A DNA stretch of 64,000 bases from Acidaminobacter hydrogenoformans DSM 2784 (GCF_900103005.1 NZ_FMWL01000005.1:1-64000); one strand, 5' to 3'. Positions 17,296-27,051 are shown, counted from the stretch's first letter. The notes: a model not told the origin generated them from the sequence alone. Program-made: numbers and translations.

Positions 17296-17346
17296 AATAG
17301 GTGGAGGGGATTCCATTTCCCGAATCACCTCCACTTATTCCTTTTT
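17296..17346 (+). terminator. Intercistronic stem-loop between dctP and dctQ (partial terminator or RNA stabiliser)
   Basis: A 12-bp stem (17296-17307 with 17328-17339, one G-T pair) is followed by cctttttaag. Such hairpins after binding-protein genes usually make them more abundant than the permeases. Confidence 0.65.
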
Positions 17347-17375
17347 AAGCAAACCAACACAAGGGAGATGATAAC

Positions 17376-17858
17376 TTGAAAACACTGAATCAGATCAGCG
17401 AGTTCCTCAATAAGGTCTGTGGTTGGTTTTTGATTTTCGCCTTTGCTTTAATGACTGTGACTTATTTTGGGCAGATTGTCTTGAGATATGTATTTCAAAC
17501 TGGTCTGAGATGGACAGAAGAATTGACGAGATATACCAATATTGCACTGGTCATGGTTGGCTCAGCGGTAATGGCCGGGAAAGGCGCTCATATTAATGTC
17601 AGCGCCCTTGAAATGGCAGTTTCATTTAAAGCAAGAAAGTGGCTGGTAATTTTTCAACAACTTCTCACGGCTGCGTTTTTCGGATTTGCGATCTTTATTG
17701 CTGTGGATATGATGAACTTGGCAGGTACCCAAGTTTCTACCAATATGAGAATACCGATGAAAATCGTTTATGGAATTTTTCCGGTTGCATTTTCAATACT
17801 TGTTTTTCAAACCTTTGTATTTATCATGAATCAGATCTTTGGCAAGGAGGTCGAATAA
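17376..17858 (+). CDS. dctQ: TRAP transporter small permease subunit (DctQ type)
   Basis: A 160-residue protein with four predicted membrane helices and the DctQ signature around residues 40-60 (VLRYVFQTGLRWTEELTRY). DctQ pairs with DctM to form the sodium-coupled membrane part of TRAP transporters. GGGAG precedes the ATG and the gene runs directly into dctM: the stop is at 17856-17858 and the next start at 17859, which implies coupled translation. Confidence 0.92.
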   Translation: MKTLNQISEFLNKVCGWFLIFAFALMTVTYFGQIVLRYVFQTGLRWTEELTRYTNIALVMVGSAVMAGKGAHINVSALEMAVSFKARKWLVIFQQLLTAAFFGFAIFIAVDMMNLAGTQVSTNMRIPMKIVYGIFPVAFSILVFQTFVFIMNQIFGKEVE

Positions 17859-19169
17859 ATGGGTGGGCTATTATTTGGAACAGCACTGCTTCTGCTCGTT
17901 GTCGGCGCGCCTATAGTAACAGCACTTGGTCTTTCCTCATTAGTTTTCATTTATGCAAATGATATCCAGCATGTTGTTGTCATACAAAAATTATTTGCTG
18001 GAATCGATTCAGCTGCGCTCCTCGCCGTCCCTTTCTTTATCCTTGCAGGAGATCTCATGAACCAAGGGGGCATCGCAAAGAGGATTGTCAATATGGCTGC
18101 AGTGGCCGTTGGGAATATTCACGGTGGTCTCGGGGTCGTAGCTATTATCTCATGTATGTTCTTTGCTGCAATTTCCGGCAGCGGCATTGCTACAGCTGCA
18201 GCAATTGGCGGCGTCATGATGGCTGGTATGCTCAGAGCGGGCTACAGCAGATCCTTCAGCGCAACTATTGTCGCCGCTGCCAGTCCTATAGGGATTATCA
18301 TTCCGCCGAGCATTGCGTTTATTATTTACGCTGTTTTGTCTAAAGTCGCAGTGTCGGATCTTTATAAAGTCGGCTTCCCTGCAGGCTTCATTGTAGGTAT
18401 AGCCCTTATAGTGCCTACAATCTTAATTGCAAAAAAACGCGGCTATAAAGATACTGCTGATCAAATTGCTTCTGGTGATCTCGAAGTAATAGGCTTAGCA
18501 CCTGAAGAACAACGCAAAAAACTTAAAGGGCTGCATTATTTTCTGGATTCTTTATGGGCACTTGGTACCCCGGTCATCATAGTTGGCGGTGTCTTTGCCG
18601 GAATTTTTACACCGACCGAATCTGCCGTAGTTGCAGTCATCTACTCCATTATCATTGGGATATTTGTCTATAAAGAGATGACGTGGAAAGACATCCCGAG
18701 GATTTTTCTTTCATCGGCAATTTCTACTGCCGGTATTATGGTAATCATGGCAGCCGCCGCATTATTTGCATGGGTCATGGTTTATGTAAAAATCCCACAG
18801 ACAATTCTGGACAGTGTCTTAGCACTGACCACCAGCAAATATTTGATTCTGTTAATCATCAATGTCATTGTTTTGATAGCGGGCATGTTTATGGAGTCTG
18901 GCTCTATTCAGTACATTTTAGTACCAATCGCTTTGCCAATTGCCTTAACATTGGGTATCGATCCGGTTCACTTCGGCATTATGCTGACGACGAACCTGGC
19001 AATTGGGATGCTGACGCCACCTTTCGGCATTACATTATTTACATCAGCCCGAGTTTTTGGTGCGAGTATACAAGATGTAACGCGAGAAACATTGCCATTC
19101 CTGGCGGCCTTACTGGTGGCACTGGCAATAATTACATTCATTCCGCAATCTGTTATGTGGATTCTTTAA
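17859..19169 (+). CDS. dctM: TRAP transporter large permease subunit (DctM type)
   Basis: A 436-residue protein with about 12 membrane segments and the DctM motifs AVPFFILAGDLMNQGGIAKR, FFAAISGSGIATAAAIGG, ASPIGIIIPPS and TPPFGITLF. It is the transporting subunit of the TRAP system. AAGGAGG overlaps the end of dctQ, so both are translated together. A 62-bp gap separates it from the alpha/beta hydrolase gene with no terminator visible, in line with a single operon of transport and catabolism. Confidence 0.94.
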   Translation: MGGLLFGTALLLLVVGAPIVTALGLSSLVFIYANDIQHVVVIQKLFAGIDSAALLAVPFFILAGDLMNQGGIAKRIVNMAAVAVGNIHGGLGVVAIISCMFFAAISGSGIATAAAIGGVMMAGMLRAGYSRSFSATIVAAASPIGIIIPPSIAFIIYAVLSKVAVSDLYKVGFPAGFIVGIALIVPTILIAKKRGYKDTADQIASGDLEVIGLAPEEQRKKLKGLHYFLDSLWALGTPVIIVGGVFAGIFTPTESAVVAVIYSIIIGIFVYKEMTWKDIPRIFLSSAISTAGIMVIMAAAALFAWVMVYVKIPQTILDSVLALTTSKYLILLIINVIVLIAGMFMESGSIQYILVPIALPIALTLGIDPVHFGIMLTTNLAIGMLTPPFGITLFTSARVFGASIQDVTRETLPFLAALLVALAIITFIPQSVMWIL

Positions 19170-19231
19170 AGAGATAATTAAAGGAAAAGGATTAGCTAAA
19201 TAAACTTGAAAAGTCAATAGGAGGGTGTTTT

Positions 19232-20056
19232 ATGTCATCAGCTAAACCGGAAATTGCAAATCAAGTTAAAACAGGTGCGTTCCAAACAAATTACCACGAC
19301 CAAGGTCAAGGCTTTCCTGTAATGCTGCTTCATGGTTCAGGCCCGGGGGTCACAGCATGGGCAAACTGGCGCCTTGTTATACCAGAATTAGCAAAAAACC
19401 GACGCGTTATTGCGCCGGACTTAGTAGGCTTTGGTTACACTGAAAGACCAGAACACGCTGAGTACAACATGACAAACTGGACAAAGCAAGTGATTGAATT
19501 GATGGATGCACTTAATCTTGAACAAGTGGATCTCGTGGGCAATTCTTTTGGAGGCGGTCTGGCAATAAAGCTGGCCATTGAATATCCAGAGAGAATTCGA
19601 AGGATTGTTTTGATGGGGAGCATGGGCATTAGCTTCCCTATCACGCAAGGACTGGATGATGTATGGGGATATAAACCTTCTTTTGAAAATATGAGAAAAA
19701 TGATCAATCTGTTTGCTTATAACAAAGATATTGTCACAGACAACCTGATTAATCTCAGATACGAAGCCAGCATTGAACCGGGATTCCAGGAAGCCTTTTC
19801 TGTTATGTTCCCTGAACCAAGACAAAATGGGGTTGAATCCATGGCTTCAGAGGAAGAAAAGATTAAGAAAATTGCTCATCCGGCTCTAATTGTGCATGGA
19901 CGTGAAGATGAAGTTATTCCACTGGAAAATGCATATCGTCTGATGACTATGATTGATGACGCTCAGCTGCATGTATTCGGTCACTGTGGTCACTGGACAC
20001 AAATTGAGCAGACGGCGCGTTTCTGCAAATTGGTCGAAGATTTCCTCGCTGAATAG
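19232..20056 (+). CDS. Alpha/beta hydrolase, meta-cleavage product hydrolase type (2-hydroxymuconate semialdehyde hydrolase-like)
   Basis: A 274-residue hydrolase close in length and motifs to DmpD/XylF/MhpC C-C hydrolases. The oxyanion region is LLHGSGPGVTAW (32-43), the nucleophile Ser105 lies in GNSFGGG, Asp226 in GREDEVIP, and His254 in GHCGHW. These enzymes cleave vinylogous 1,5-diketones from ring fission into 2-hydroxypenta-2,4-dienoate and a carboxylic acid. The next three genes convert exactly that dienoate to pyruvate and acetyl-CoA, which supports the assignment. No extradiol dioxygenase is present in the window, so the substrate may be imported or come from a non-oxygenolytic route. 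Confidence 0.85.
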   Translation: MSSAKPEIANQVKTGAFQTNYHDQGQGFPVMLLHGSGPGVTAWANWRLVIPELAKNRRVIAPDLVGFGYTERPEHAEYNMTNWTKQVIELMDALNLEQVDLVGNSFGGGLAIKLAIEYPERIRRIVLMGSMGISFPITQGLDDVWGYKPSFENMRKMINLFAYNKDIVTDNLINLRYEASIEPGFQEAFSVMFPEPRQNGVESMASEEEKIKKIAHPALIVHGREDEVIPLENAYRLMTMIDDAQLHVFGHCGHWTQIEQTARFCKLVEDFLAE

Positions 20057-20078
20057 CAAAATTTGGAGGTTGAAGTTT

Positions 20079-20864
20079 ATGGCAGTTGAGAATGGAACAT
20101 TCGAGAAAATAGCCTCGGAGCTACTCACTTCAGAAAGAACCTGCAAGCCTATTCAAGCTTTGTCAGCGCGGTATCCGGAATTGACCATTGAGGATGCTTA
20201 TCAGATTCAGAAAATCAACATCGATGAAAAGCTTGCGAGTGGCGACGTAATCACAGGGAAAAAAATTGGCCTGACTTCATTGGTAATGCAAAAGATGCTA
20301 GGCGTCAATCAGCCGGACTTTGGTTACCTTCTTAAAAGTATGGAAGTTAAAAATGGCGCAACAGACCGAAAAACGATGCTGCAGCCTAAAGCAGAAGGTG
20401 AAATTGCCTTTATTTTAAAAGAGGATTTGATGGGCCCTAATCTTACACCGCAAGACGTTATAAACGCGACAGATTATGTGGTTGCCGCCATTGAAATCGT
20501 GGATAGCCGCGTCGAGAATTGGAAAATTAATATAATAGACACAGTTTCTGATAATGCGTCGTCTGGCCGTTATATACTCAGCGATATTAAAGTGGATCCT
20601 AAAACGGTTGATCTTAAAAGCCTAAAGATGGAGTTTTGGAAGAATGGTGAAAAGATTAATGAAGGCAAGGGTGAAGACGCTTTGGGTGATCCAGCCTATG
20701 CGATCGCGTGGCTGGGCAACACGCTCGGGTCGTTTGGTGTGCCTTTAAGAAAAGGTGAAGTTATATTTTCAGGCGCATTATCCGCGGCGCTGAATGCGGA
20801 ATCTGGTGATGTGTTTACAGCAAAATTTGAATCTCTGGGTGATATTGAGCTAAAGTTTGAATGA
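20079..20864 (+). CDS. mhpD: 2-oxopent-4-enoate (2-hydroxypenta-2,4-dienoate) hydratase
   Basis: A 261-residue protein of the fumarylacetoacetase-like hydratase/decarboxylase group. Family features are [39 protein letters not shown] (metal-ligand glutamates), [15 protein letters not shown] and [10 protein letters not shown]. It adds water to 2-hydroxypentadienoate to give 4-hydroxy-2-oxovalerate. The start at 20079 is set by TTGGAGG 8-14 nt upstream; the longer open frame overlaps the previous gene. 4-Oxalocrotonate decarboxylase is a close relative and cannot be excluded, but no tautomerase accompanies it. Confidence 0.85.
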   Translation: MAVENGTFEKIASELLTSERTCKPIQALSARYPELTIEDAYQIQKINIDEKLASGDVITGKKIGLTSLVMQKMLGVNQPDFGYLLKSMEVKNGATDRKTMLQPKAEGEIAFILKEDLMGPNLTPQDVINATDYVVAAIEIVDSRVENWKINIIDTVSDNASSGRYILSDIKVDPKTVDLKSLKMEFWKNGEKINEGKGEDALGDPAYAIAWLGNTLGSFGVPLRKGEVIFSGALSAALNAESGDVFTAKFESLGDIELKFE

Positions 20865-20883
20865 CAGAAAAGCGGGGTGTATT

Positions 20884-21762
20884 ATGGACAAAATCAAAGT
20901 TGGTGTAATTGGGCCTGGGAATATTGGCCTGGACTTGCTGTATAAAATAAACCGCAGTCCGTACCTTGAAACTGCGTTGATTGTCAATATACGTGAATCC
21001 AAAGGTTTGGATCATGCCAGAAAATTAGGTGTAAAAGCATCCAGTAATGGTATAGCAGATATTCTCAAAGAAGAAGAAATTCAAATCGTGTTTGATTGTA
21101 CAAGTGCAACCGCTCATTTGGAGCATGCGCCTTTGCTGAAAGAAGCAGGTAAATTCGCGATAGATCTTACGCCAGCTGCCATTGGACCGTTTTGTGTACC
21201 AGCGGTAAACTTAACAGAAGAATTTTTGGAGCTGGATAACGTGAACACCGTCACATGCGCGGGCCAGGCAGTAACACCTATTGTGGCGGCAATCAACGAA
21301 GTCGCGGATGTCTATTATGCTGAAATTGTTTCTTCTGTCAGTAGTAAAAGTATTGGACCAGGTACAAGAAAAAATATTGACGAGTTTACTGTGACGACAA
21401 AAGAGGCTTTGGAAAAAGTTGGCGGTGCGGATGAAGGTAAGGTCATCATCATTGTTAATCCTGCCGAACCACCCATTTATATGAGAAATACAATTTTTAC
21501 AAAAGTAAAGAATCCAGATCTCGATGTCATTACAGCAGCTGTTCATAAAATGGTTGAAAAAATCCGTACTTACGTACCAGGCTATGAAATTATTTTAGGT
21601 CCAATTATCCAGGATGATACGGTTACGACAATGATGCAGGTAGCGGGTTTGGGAGATTACTTGCCTGTTTACTCAGGTAATCTGGATATCATCAACAGCG
21701 CAGCGATCAATATTGCTGAAGCTTATGCAAAAAAGCTGATGGGAGGTGAGGTCAGTGTCTAA
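20884..21762 (+). CDS. mhpF: Acetaldehyde dehydrogenase (acetylating)
   Basis: A 292-residue NAD-dependent enzyme that oxidises acetaldehyde to acetyl-CoA and channels it from the aldolase. Visible are the nucleotide loop GPGNIG (10-15), the catalytic Cys125 in TCAGQAVTP (canonical CGGQAT, so a slight variant), and [18 protein letters not shown] lies 6 nt before the ATG. It overlaps the next gene by 8 nt, and in the DmpFG/MhpEF complexes these two subunits are physically coupled. Confidence 0.92.
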   Translation: MDKIKVGVIGPGNIGLDLLYKINRSPYLETALIVNIRESKGLDHARKLGVKASSNGIADILKEEEIQIVFDCTSATAHLEHAPLLKEAGKFAIDLTPAAIGPFCVPAVNLTEEFLELDNVNTVTCAGQAVTPIVAAINEVADVYYAEIVSSVSSKSIGPGTRKNIDEFTVTTKEALEKVGGADEGKVIIIVNPAEPPIYMRNTIFTKVKNPDLDVITAAVHKMVEKIRTYVPGYEIILGPIIQDDTVTTMMQVAGLGDYLPVYSGNLDIINSAAINIAEAYAKKLMGGEVSV

Positions 21763-22771
21763 AATCTTTCTGACAGATACAACATTAAGAGATGGCAGTC
21801 ACACTGTATCCCATCAATTTACACTTGAAGATGCCGCACAGATTGCAGGAGGCCTTGAAGCCGCGGGGATTGACATCATTGAAATTGGACACGGTGATGG
21901 TTTGATAGGCTCCACAATCAACTATGGTTTTGGAAGACATGATGATTTTTCGTTGATTAGCGCAGCGGCTTCGCAGCTGACAAAATCAAAGCTTGCAGTT
22001 CTGCTGCTCCCGGGGATCGGGACGGTTGAAGCGCTGAAAATGGCTCAAAAAGCGGGCGCAAAAGCGGTTCGTATCGCAACGCATGTGACTGAAGCTGACA
22101 TGGGAGAAGAGCATGTCAAAGCTGCCAAGGATATGGGATTATTTGTCGTAGGCTTTTTAATGATGGCACATATGACAGATGCTGAACGATTGACAGAAGA
22201 AGCTTTGAAATTTGAGTCTTATGGGGCGGATGTTGTCTATGCGACGGATTCTGGTGGCGCCATGCTCCCAGAAGATGTATTTGAAAAGATCAGTTCGCTA
22301 AAGAAAAATTTAAAAATTCCGGTAGGCCACCACGCGCATAACAATTTGGGGCTGGCGGTTTCGAACAGCTTGACAGCTATTGAAGCAGGCGCAACTTATA
22401 TTGATGGTTGTTTGTCGGGCTTAGGTGCGGGTGCTGGGAATACGCCAACGGAAAGCTTGATCGCGGTTTTGAATAAGATGGGCTATGAGCATAATGGAGA
22501 CTTATACAAAGCGATCGATGCAAGCGAGAAGATTTTGATTCCTTCCTTAAATAACAAAGGACTGAAAGTTAACAGTCAATTAGATGCTATGATTTTAGGC
22601 TATGCAGGTGTTTATTCAAGCTTCCTGCTCCATGCGAGACGCGCAGGTCAGCGCTTTGGCGTCGATGTCAGGGATATCCTGATGGAGGCGGGCAGACGAA
22701 AAGCAGTGGGTGGCCAAGAGGACTGGCTGATTGAAATTGCTGTAGAGCTGGCGAATCAAAAATCGAAGTAA
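21755..22771 (+). CDS. mhpE: 4-hydroxy-2-oxovalerate aldolase
   Basis: A 338-residue DmpG/MhpE aldolase that splits 4-hydroxy-2-oxovalerate to pyruvate and acetaldehyde. It has the HMGL-like motif [18 protein letters not shown] (metal-ligand Asp and substrate-binding Arg), the metal ligands in [13 protein letters not shown], and [15 protein letters not shown] start at 21755 is chosen because GGAGG (21742-21746) is 8 nt upstream; an in-frame GTG at 21746 lies inside that site. It overlaps mhpF by 8 nt. It is the last gene of the operon; a weak terminator follows at 22828. Confidence 0.93.
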   Translation: MSKIFLTDTTLRDGSHTVSHQFTLEDAAQIAGGLEAAGIDIIEIGHGDGLIGSTINYGFGRHDDFSLISAAASQLTKSKLAVLLLPGIGTVEALKMAQKAGAKAVRIATHVTEADMGEEHVKAAKDMGLFVVGFLMMAHMTDAERLTEEALKFESYGADVVYATDSGGAMLPEDVFEKISSLKKNLKIPVGHHAHNNLGLAVSNSLTAIEAGATYIDGCLSGLGAGAGNTPTESLIAVLNKMGYEHNGDLYKAIDASEKILIPSLNNKGLKVNSQLDAMILGYAGVYSSFLLHARRAGQRFGVDVRDILMEAGRRKAVGGQEDWLIEIAVELANQKSK

Positions 22772-22827
22772 GCGTAAGTTAATTAATGAATGATTCCAAT
22801 CCCCCAATGGATAGATTTAATATTTTC

Positions 22828-22866
22828 TCCCTGGTTCAGGTGCTTTGAACTGGGGAATTTTTTTGC
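22828..22866 (+). terminator. Probable terminator of the TRAP/meta-cleavage operon
   Basis: A 10-bp stem with two wobble pairs (ccctggttca / tgaactgggg) is followed by aattttttt. Confidence 0.65.
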
Positions 22867-22982
22867 GAATTAGTTATCACGGCAGATAGAATAATATGCT
22901 TCACCTGATGCACAGTACGGAGTATTCATCAATTCAGGAGTATGTGTTTATGCTCAGTAACTTGAGGTGAGAGTGAAAATAG

Positions 22983-23042
22983 GAGATCATCGGCAAAATT
23001 CCTTGAACTTTAATTGAAGCGAGAGTACATGCCTATGGTCTC
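22983..23042. repeat. Dispersed palindromic repeat (GCCGATGGTC family), diverged copy
   Basis: gagatcatcggc and gcctatggtctc form the ends. The flank tcttgtcatca also follows the copy at 35880, showing the two share more than the core. The remaining 22867-23246 gap holds no gene. Confidence 0.6.
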
Positions 23043-23246
23043 TTGTCATCAACATTAAGCACTATTTTGTATTTGCAATAGCCAGTTGATTTCAAAAGGC
23101 ATACCATTTCACCTTGCTACAAAAAACCTTCTAATTTTTGTAGTATTCTACTATCAAACAATGCATTTGTTCATTTTTATACGCCGATTGAAGAATAAAT
23201 ATGACAAAATCAAAGTGAAAGAATTAAGAGTAATGGAGGGAGCAGT

Positions 23247-23942
23247 ATGAGTGATTATTTACAAGTAGCAAATGATCCGATGCTTTGGTTAATGGCACTA
23301 CCCGTAGTATCACTTGTTGGAATCCAGGCAGCACTATTTTCAAAAAAGGCTTATAACTCAATACAATACGCAGATATGACTGCGAAAGAAGCAAGAAAGG
23401 CATTGAAAGTCGGGGCCATCTCCGCCATTGGACCAGCGGTGGCAGTATTTATAGTCATGCTGGGGATGATGGCTGTCGTTGGAGCGCCTATTACTTGGAT
23501 GAGACTTGCGATTATTGGATCTGCTCCGACTGAGTTGACGGCAGCAACCATGGGTGCCCAGGCGATGGGCGTTGAATTCGGATCGCCGGATTATGGGGTT
23601 ATGGAATATTCTGCATCTGTTTGGACCATGACACTAAATGGTATTGGCTGGCTCTTATTCTGTGGTCTTTTTACACACAAACTGGAGGGTATCAGGGATA
23701 AGGTTGCAAAAGGTGACGCCAGACTTACCGTCGAGATTGGTGGCGCTGCAATGCTTGGCGCATTCGCATACCTGGTTGGAGGACATCTTGTTGCGGGTGG
23801 CGGAAGGTTGATTGCTGCAATAGCTTCAGGGGCTGCAATGATCGCTTTGGTTTATCTATCAAAAAGAATGCCGAAGCTCCTTGAGTATAACCTTGGAATT
23901 GCAATGGTTGTGGGAATGATCGCGGGTGTAATGTTTAAATAA
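23247..23942 (+). CDS. DUF5058-type membrane protein
   Basis: A 231-residue membrane protein with about five hydrophobic segments. An N-terminal region (PMLWLMALPVVSLVGIQAALF) precedes a conserved-looking core with VGAPITWMRLAIIGSAPTELTAATMGAQAMG. It resembles the DUF5058 family, whose members are commonly encoded next to a second membrane protein and M20 peptidases and are suspected transporters; no activity is established. GGAGGGAG precedes the ATG. It is followed 21 nt later by its partner at 23964 and then two M20 hydrolase genes, so a transport-plus-hydrolysis role is inferred. Confidence 0.65.
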   Translation: MSDYLQVANDPMLWLMALPVVSLVGIQAALFSKKAYNSIQYADMTAKEARKALKVGAISAIGPAVAVFIVMLGMMAVVGAPITWMRLAIIGSAPTELTAATMGAQAMGVEFGSPDYGVMEYSASVWTMTLNGIGWLLFCGLFTHKLEGIRDKVAKGDARLTVEIGGAAMLGAFAYLVGGHLVAGGGRLIAAIASGAAMIALVYLSKRMPKLLEYNLGIAMVVGMIAGVMFK

Positions 23943-23963
23943 AATGTTTAAGGAGGCAATCCT

Positions 23964-24662
23964 ATGGAAAACGCGGTTAATAATCCGAGCAAAAATAAAT
24001 CACCAGACTATGAAAGAAGTTTCAGTAGACCGATCATAAAAACAGGAAGATGGACCTTGTTGATTGCAGTGCCACTGTCATTTTTACCAGCTATTTATTT
24101 GTATTTTAAATATGGTGCCATTCCACCTCTTGGCAATATTTTGACGGGATGGTTTTTGATCGCATCCATCTACGGATCTTACTATGTTATTGAACCAGTC
24201 TCGTTTTTCCCGGTGCTTGGCGTATCAGGTACATATATGTCCTTCTTGGCAGGTAATATTGGTAATATGCGACTTCCTTGCGCGGCAGTTGCCCAAGAGG
24301 CATTAAAGGTTGAGCCAGGCAGCCATAAGGCAGAATTGGTCGCAACGTTGGGCATAGCAGGTTCCATCATAACCAACTTAATCGTTGTCACCATTGCTGC
24401 TGTGGCGGGCAATCAATTGTTTTCTTACTTTCCGCCAGCTGTCGTCGATGCGTTTGCATTCGTACTTCCGGGGATCTTTGGATCCATGTTTGCAATGTTT
24501 GCCCTAAAGCATCCAAGATATGGCGCATTCGCACTCTCACTTGTGCTGATCATGCTTGGCATCATCAAGGTATTACCTGTCTATGTCGTAATCCCAGTTT
24601 CTGTATTTTCAACAATAGCATTTGCGGTTACTGGATATAAGATGAAGAATAAAAAAGCATAA
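23964..24662 (+). CDS. Membrane protein, partner of the DUF5058-type protein
   Basis: A 232-residue integral membrane protein with a charged N-terminus (about 25 residues) and six or so membrane segments. The central stretch SFFPVLGVSGTYMSFLAGNIGNMRLPCAAVAQ is rich in small residues and carries a Pro-Cys in a likely substrate path, as in carrier-type permeases. I do not recognise a named family with certainty. The tight operon with 23247 and the M20 genes suggests the pair forms one heteromeric transporter. Confidence 0.6.
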   Translation: MENAVNNPSKNKSPDYERSFSRPIIKTGRWTLLIAVPLSFLPAIYLYFKYGAIPPLGNILTGWFLIASIYGSYYVIEPVSFFPVLGVSGTYMSFLAGNIGNMRLPCAAVAQEALKVEPGSHKAELVATLGIAGSIITNLIVVTIAAVAGNQLFSYFPPAVVDAFAFVLPGIFGSMFAMFALKHPRYGAFALSLVLIMLGIIKVLPVYVVIPVSVFSTIAFAVTGYKMKNKKA

Positions 24663-24678
24663 TGATGGAGGCACAAAG

Positions 24679-25857
24679 ATGGTTGATAAAAAGGTACATG
24701 ATTACATTAATAAGGATGAGGCAATAAAACTCCTTCAAGATATGATCAAATTTAAGACTGTGAATGCACCAGGTGATGAATTGCCGTTGGCAGAATTTAT
24801 TAAGGCAAAGCTGATAGAGATGGGTGTCGAGGAAAGTTATGTAGACGCCTTTGGTGATAACAGAGGCAATGTTGTCGGTAGGATCAAGGGCACCGGAGAG
24901 AAAGCAGCTTTGTTCTTCAACGGTCATTTAGATACCGTACCGCCTGGAGATATAATTTGGGAACATGATCCTTATAGTGGCGTATTGATGGACAATAAGA
25001 TTTATGGCAGAGGATCGGCGGACATGAAGGGTGGATTAGCCGCTATGCTTGTGGCCATGAAGGCTGTAAAAGATGCCGGTTGGAAGTTAAAAGGGGACCT
25101 GATTTATACGGCGACCGCTGGTGAAGAAACAGACAGTATAGGCGCGGTTAAATACACAGATGAAGGTGGCCTTGACGGTGTAGGGGCAATTATCATTGGT
25201 GAGCCAAGCTCTAACGGTGTAAATGTCGCTGAAAAAGGGGCCTTTTGGGTAGAAATCACGACTTACGGCAAGACAGCCCATGGCGCATTTCCACATAAGG
25301 GCATTAATGCGGTTGTGCATATGAATGCGCTGGTAAGCGAGCTGGTGAGTTACAAATTCAAATATGAGGAAAACCCAATTGTGGGACATCCAACGCTCAA
25401 TATTTCTACCATTAATGGTGGGGTTAAGACCAACGTCGTTCCTGACAAGTGCTCCGTTACCATTGATATGAGAACTGTGCCAGGTCAAGTGCATTCAGAA
25501 ATCGTGAAAGATTTTGAGGACATCATTGAGAAGCTGTCTTATGAAATCAAGGATTTCAGGGCTGAAGTCAAAGTGTTAAATGACAGGCCTGCCGTTGAAA
25601 CGAAAGCTGCCAATCCTTTCGTCAAGCTCGCAGTAAAAACGATTAAGGAAGAGTTTGGAAAAGAGGTTGAAGCAAAAGGCGTTAACTTCTACACTGACGC
25701 ATCTGTCTTCTTGCCGGGAAGAGACCTGCCGTGTATCTTCTATGGACCTGGTGACGCGGATATGGCGCATCAGCCGAATGAATTTGTTCCTGTGGATGGT
25801 TATATGGAGTGTATTCATTTCTATATCGCAATGATCCAAAACTATTTGGTTAAATAA
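24679..25857 (+). CDS. M20 family metallopeptidase (ArgE/DapE/CPG2 group)
   Basis: A 392-residue di-zinc hydrolase. Signature motifs are FFNGHLDTVPPGD (first metal His and catalytic Asp), GRGSADMKGGLAAML (bridging Asp), TAGEETDSIGA (catalytic Glu pair) and IIGEPSSNG; the dimerisation domain follows (KTAHGAFPHKGINA). The group removes acyl or peptidyl caps from amino acids. ATG with GGAGG 8 nt upstream. It sits between the putative transporter pair and another M20 hydrolase of a different subgroup, so the two may act on successive bonds of one imported compound. Confidence 0.86.
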   Translation: MVDKKVHDYINKDEAIKLLQDMIKFKTVNAPGDELPLAEFIKAKLIEMGVEESYVDAFGDNRGNVVGRIKGTGEKAALFFNGHLDTVPPGDIIWEHDPYSGVLMDNKIYGRGSADMKGGLAAMLVAMKAVKDAGWKLKGDLIYTATAGEETDSIGAVKYTDEGGLDGVGAIIIGEPSSNGVNVAEKGAFWVEITTYGKTAHGAFPHKGINAVVHMNALVSELVSYKFKYEENPIVGHPTLNISTINGGVKTNVVPDKCSVTIDMRTVPGQVHSEIVKDFEDIIEKLSYEIKDFRAEVKVLNDRPAVETKAANPFVKLAVKTIKEEFGKEVEAKGVNFYTDASVFLPGRDLPCIFYGPGDADMAHQPNEFVPVDGYMECIHFYIAMIQNYLVK

Positions 25858-25869
25858 GGTGGTTATCAA

Positions 25870-27051
25870 GTGAATATTCAGGAGTTGGCGAAAGCCTTGC
25901 AAGAAGATGTTGTGAAATGGAGGAGAGACCTTCACAGGATCCCTGAGGTAGGGATGGATTTGCCTGAAACCTCTAAGTATATCGCAGAAAGACTGGAAGA
26001 AATGAGGATTCCCTATAAGAAAAATGTAGGTGGCTCAGGCATAGTTGGGTTGATTGAAGGTTCGCAGAATGGGAGGACCATTGCCTTAAGAGCGGACATG
26101 GATGCTCTGCCGATTGTCGAGGAAACCAGACTTTCATTTGCATCAATCAATGGAAATATGCACGCGTGTGGCCATGATGCACATGCTGCGATCCTATTGG
26201 GTGCTGCTAAGGTATTGAATGACAACAAGGAAAGCTTAAAGGGTAATATTAAGCTGATCTTCCAGCCTGCTGAAGAAGGCCCTGGAGGCGCAAAACCCAT
26301 GCTTGATGAGGGTGTTTTTGAGAATCCTAAAGTTGAGGGCGTACTTGGTCTTCACATTGGGGGCTTGACAGAAGGCAGCAGAGATGGAGAAGTTTTGGTG
26401 TCTTATGGGAGTATGATGGCATGCCTCGACAGGTTTAAAATGACAATAAAAGGGAAAGGTTGTCATGGTGCATATCCTGAAAATGGTATAGACCCTATAT
26501 CCATTGCGGCTCAAGTCATATCCAATGTTCAAACTATCATCAGCAGAGAAATCAGTCCAACGGATCCTGGTGTTGTGACATTTGGGATGATCAATGGGGG
26601 TTTTCAATACAATATCATTCCTGATACTGTCGTGGTCGAGGGAACGGTGAGAGCAGTTGATCAAAAGGTAAGAGAATTTTTAGCCAAAAGACTTGAAGAG
26701 ATTTCAAAGAATGTTGTAGAGGGGATGAGAGGCTCGATTGACATTGAGTATACTTTCGGATATCCACCTCTTGTCAACCATCCTGAAATAACAAAACAAT
26801 TTGTTGAATCCGCAAAGAAAATTGTTGATGGAAAAGATATTATAGAAATGAAAAAGCCTGTCATGGGCGGAGAAGATATGGCGTATTTTATCAATGAAGT
26901 TCCAGGAACCTTTTTCTTCCTAAGCTCTCATCTGCCAATCGATGGTGTTCTGTATCCGCATCACAACAGTAAATTTGCATTAAATGAAGCTATATTTGAA
27001 AAAGGTGTTGCCTTAATGGTTCAGGCAGCTACAGATTGGTTGGACAAATAA
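25870..27051 (+). CDS. M20 family amidohydrolase (N-acyl amino acid hydrolase type)
   Basis: A 393-residue relative of the enzyme at 6370-7548, with LRADMDALPIVEET, HACGHDAHAA and FQPAEEGPGGA in the same positions and the same C-terminal layout (PVMGGEDMAYF...HNSKF). GTG start with AAGGTGG upstream. It lies 12 nt after the preceding M20 gene and ends the operon, with a terminator 3 nt after the stop. Hydrolysis of an N-acyl amino acid or aminobenzoyl/indoleacetyl conjugate is typical for the group; the substrate is unknown. Confidence 0.88.
   Translation: MNIQELAKALQEDVVKWRRDLHRIPEVGMDLPETSKYIAERLEEMRIPYKKNVGGSGIVGLIEGSQNGRTIALRADMDALPIVEETRLSFASINGNMHACGHDAHAAILLGAAKVLNDNKESLKGNIKLIFQPAEEGPGGAKPMLDEGVFENPKVEGVLGLHIGGLTEGSRDGEVLVSYGSMMACLDRFKMTIKGKGCHGAYPENGIDPISIAAQVISNVQTIISREISPTDPGVVTFGMINGGFQYNIIPDTVVVEGTVRAVDQKVREFLAKRLEEISKNVVEGMRGSIDIEYTFGYPPLVNHPEITKQFVESAKKIVDGKDIIEMKKPVMGGEDMAYFINEVPGTFFFLSSHLPIDGVLYPHHNSKFALNEAIFEKGVALMVQAATDWLDK

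Noticed and set aside
19232-22771. Extradiol dioxygenase or 2-hydroxymuconate semialdehyde dehydrogenase within the meta-cleavage cluster
   Set aside because: All frames between 15 and 23 kb were read; every sizeable real frame is assigned and none has the dioxygenase H/H/E pattern or a second aldehyde dehydrogenase.
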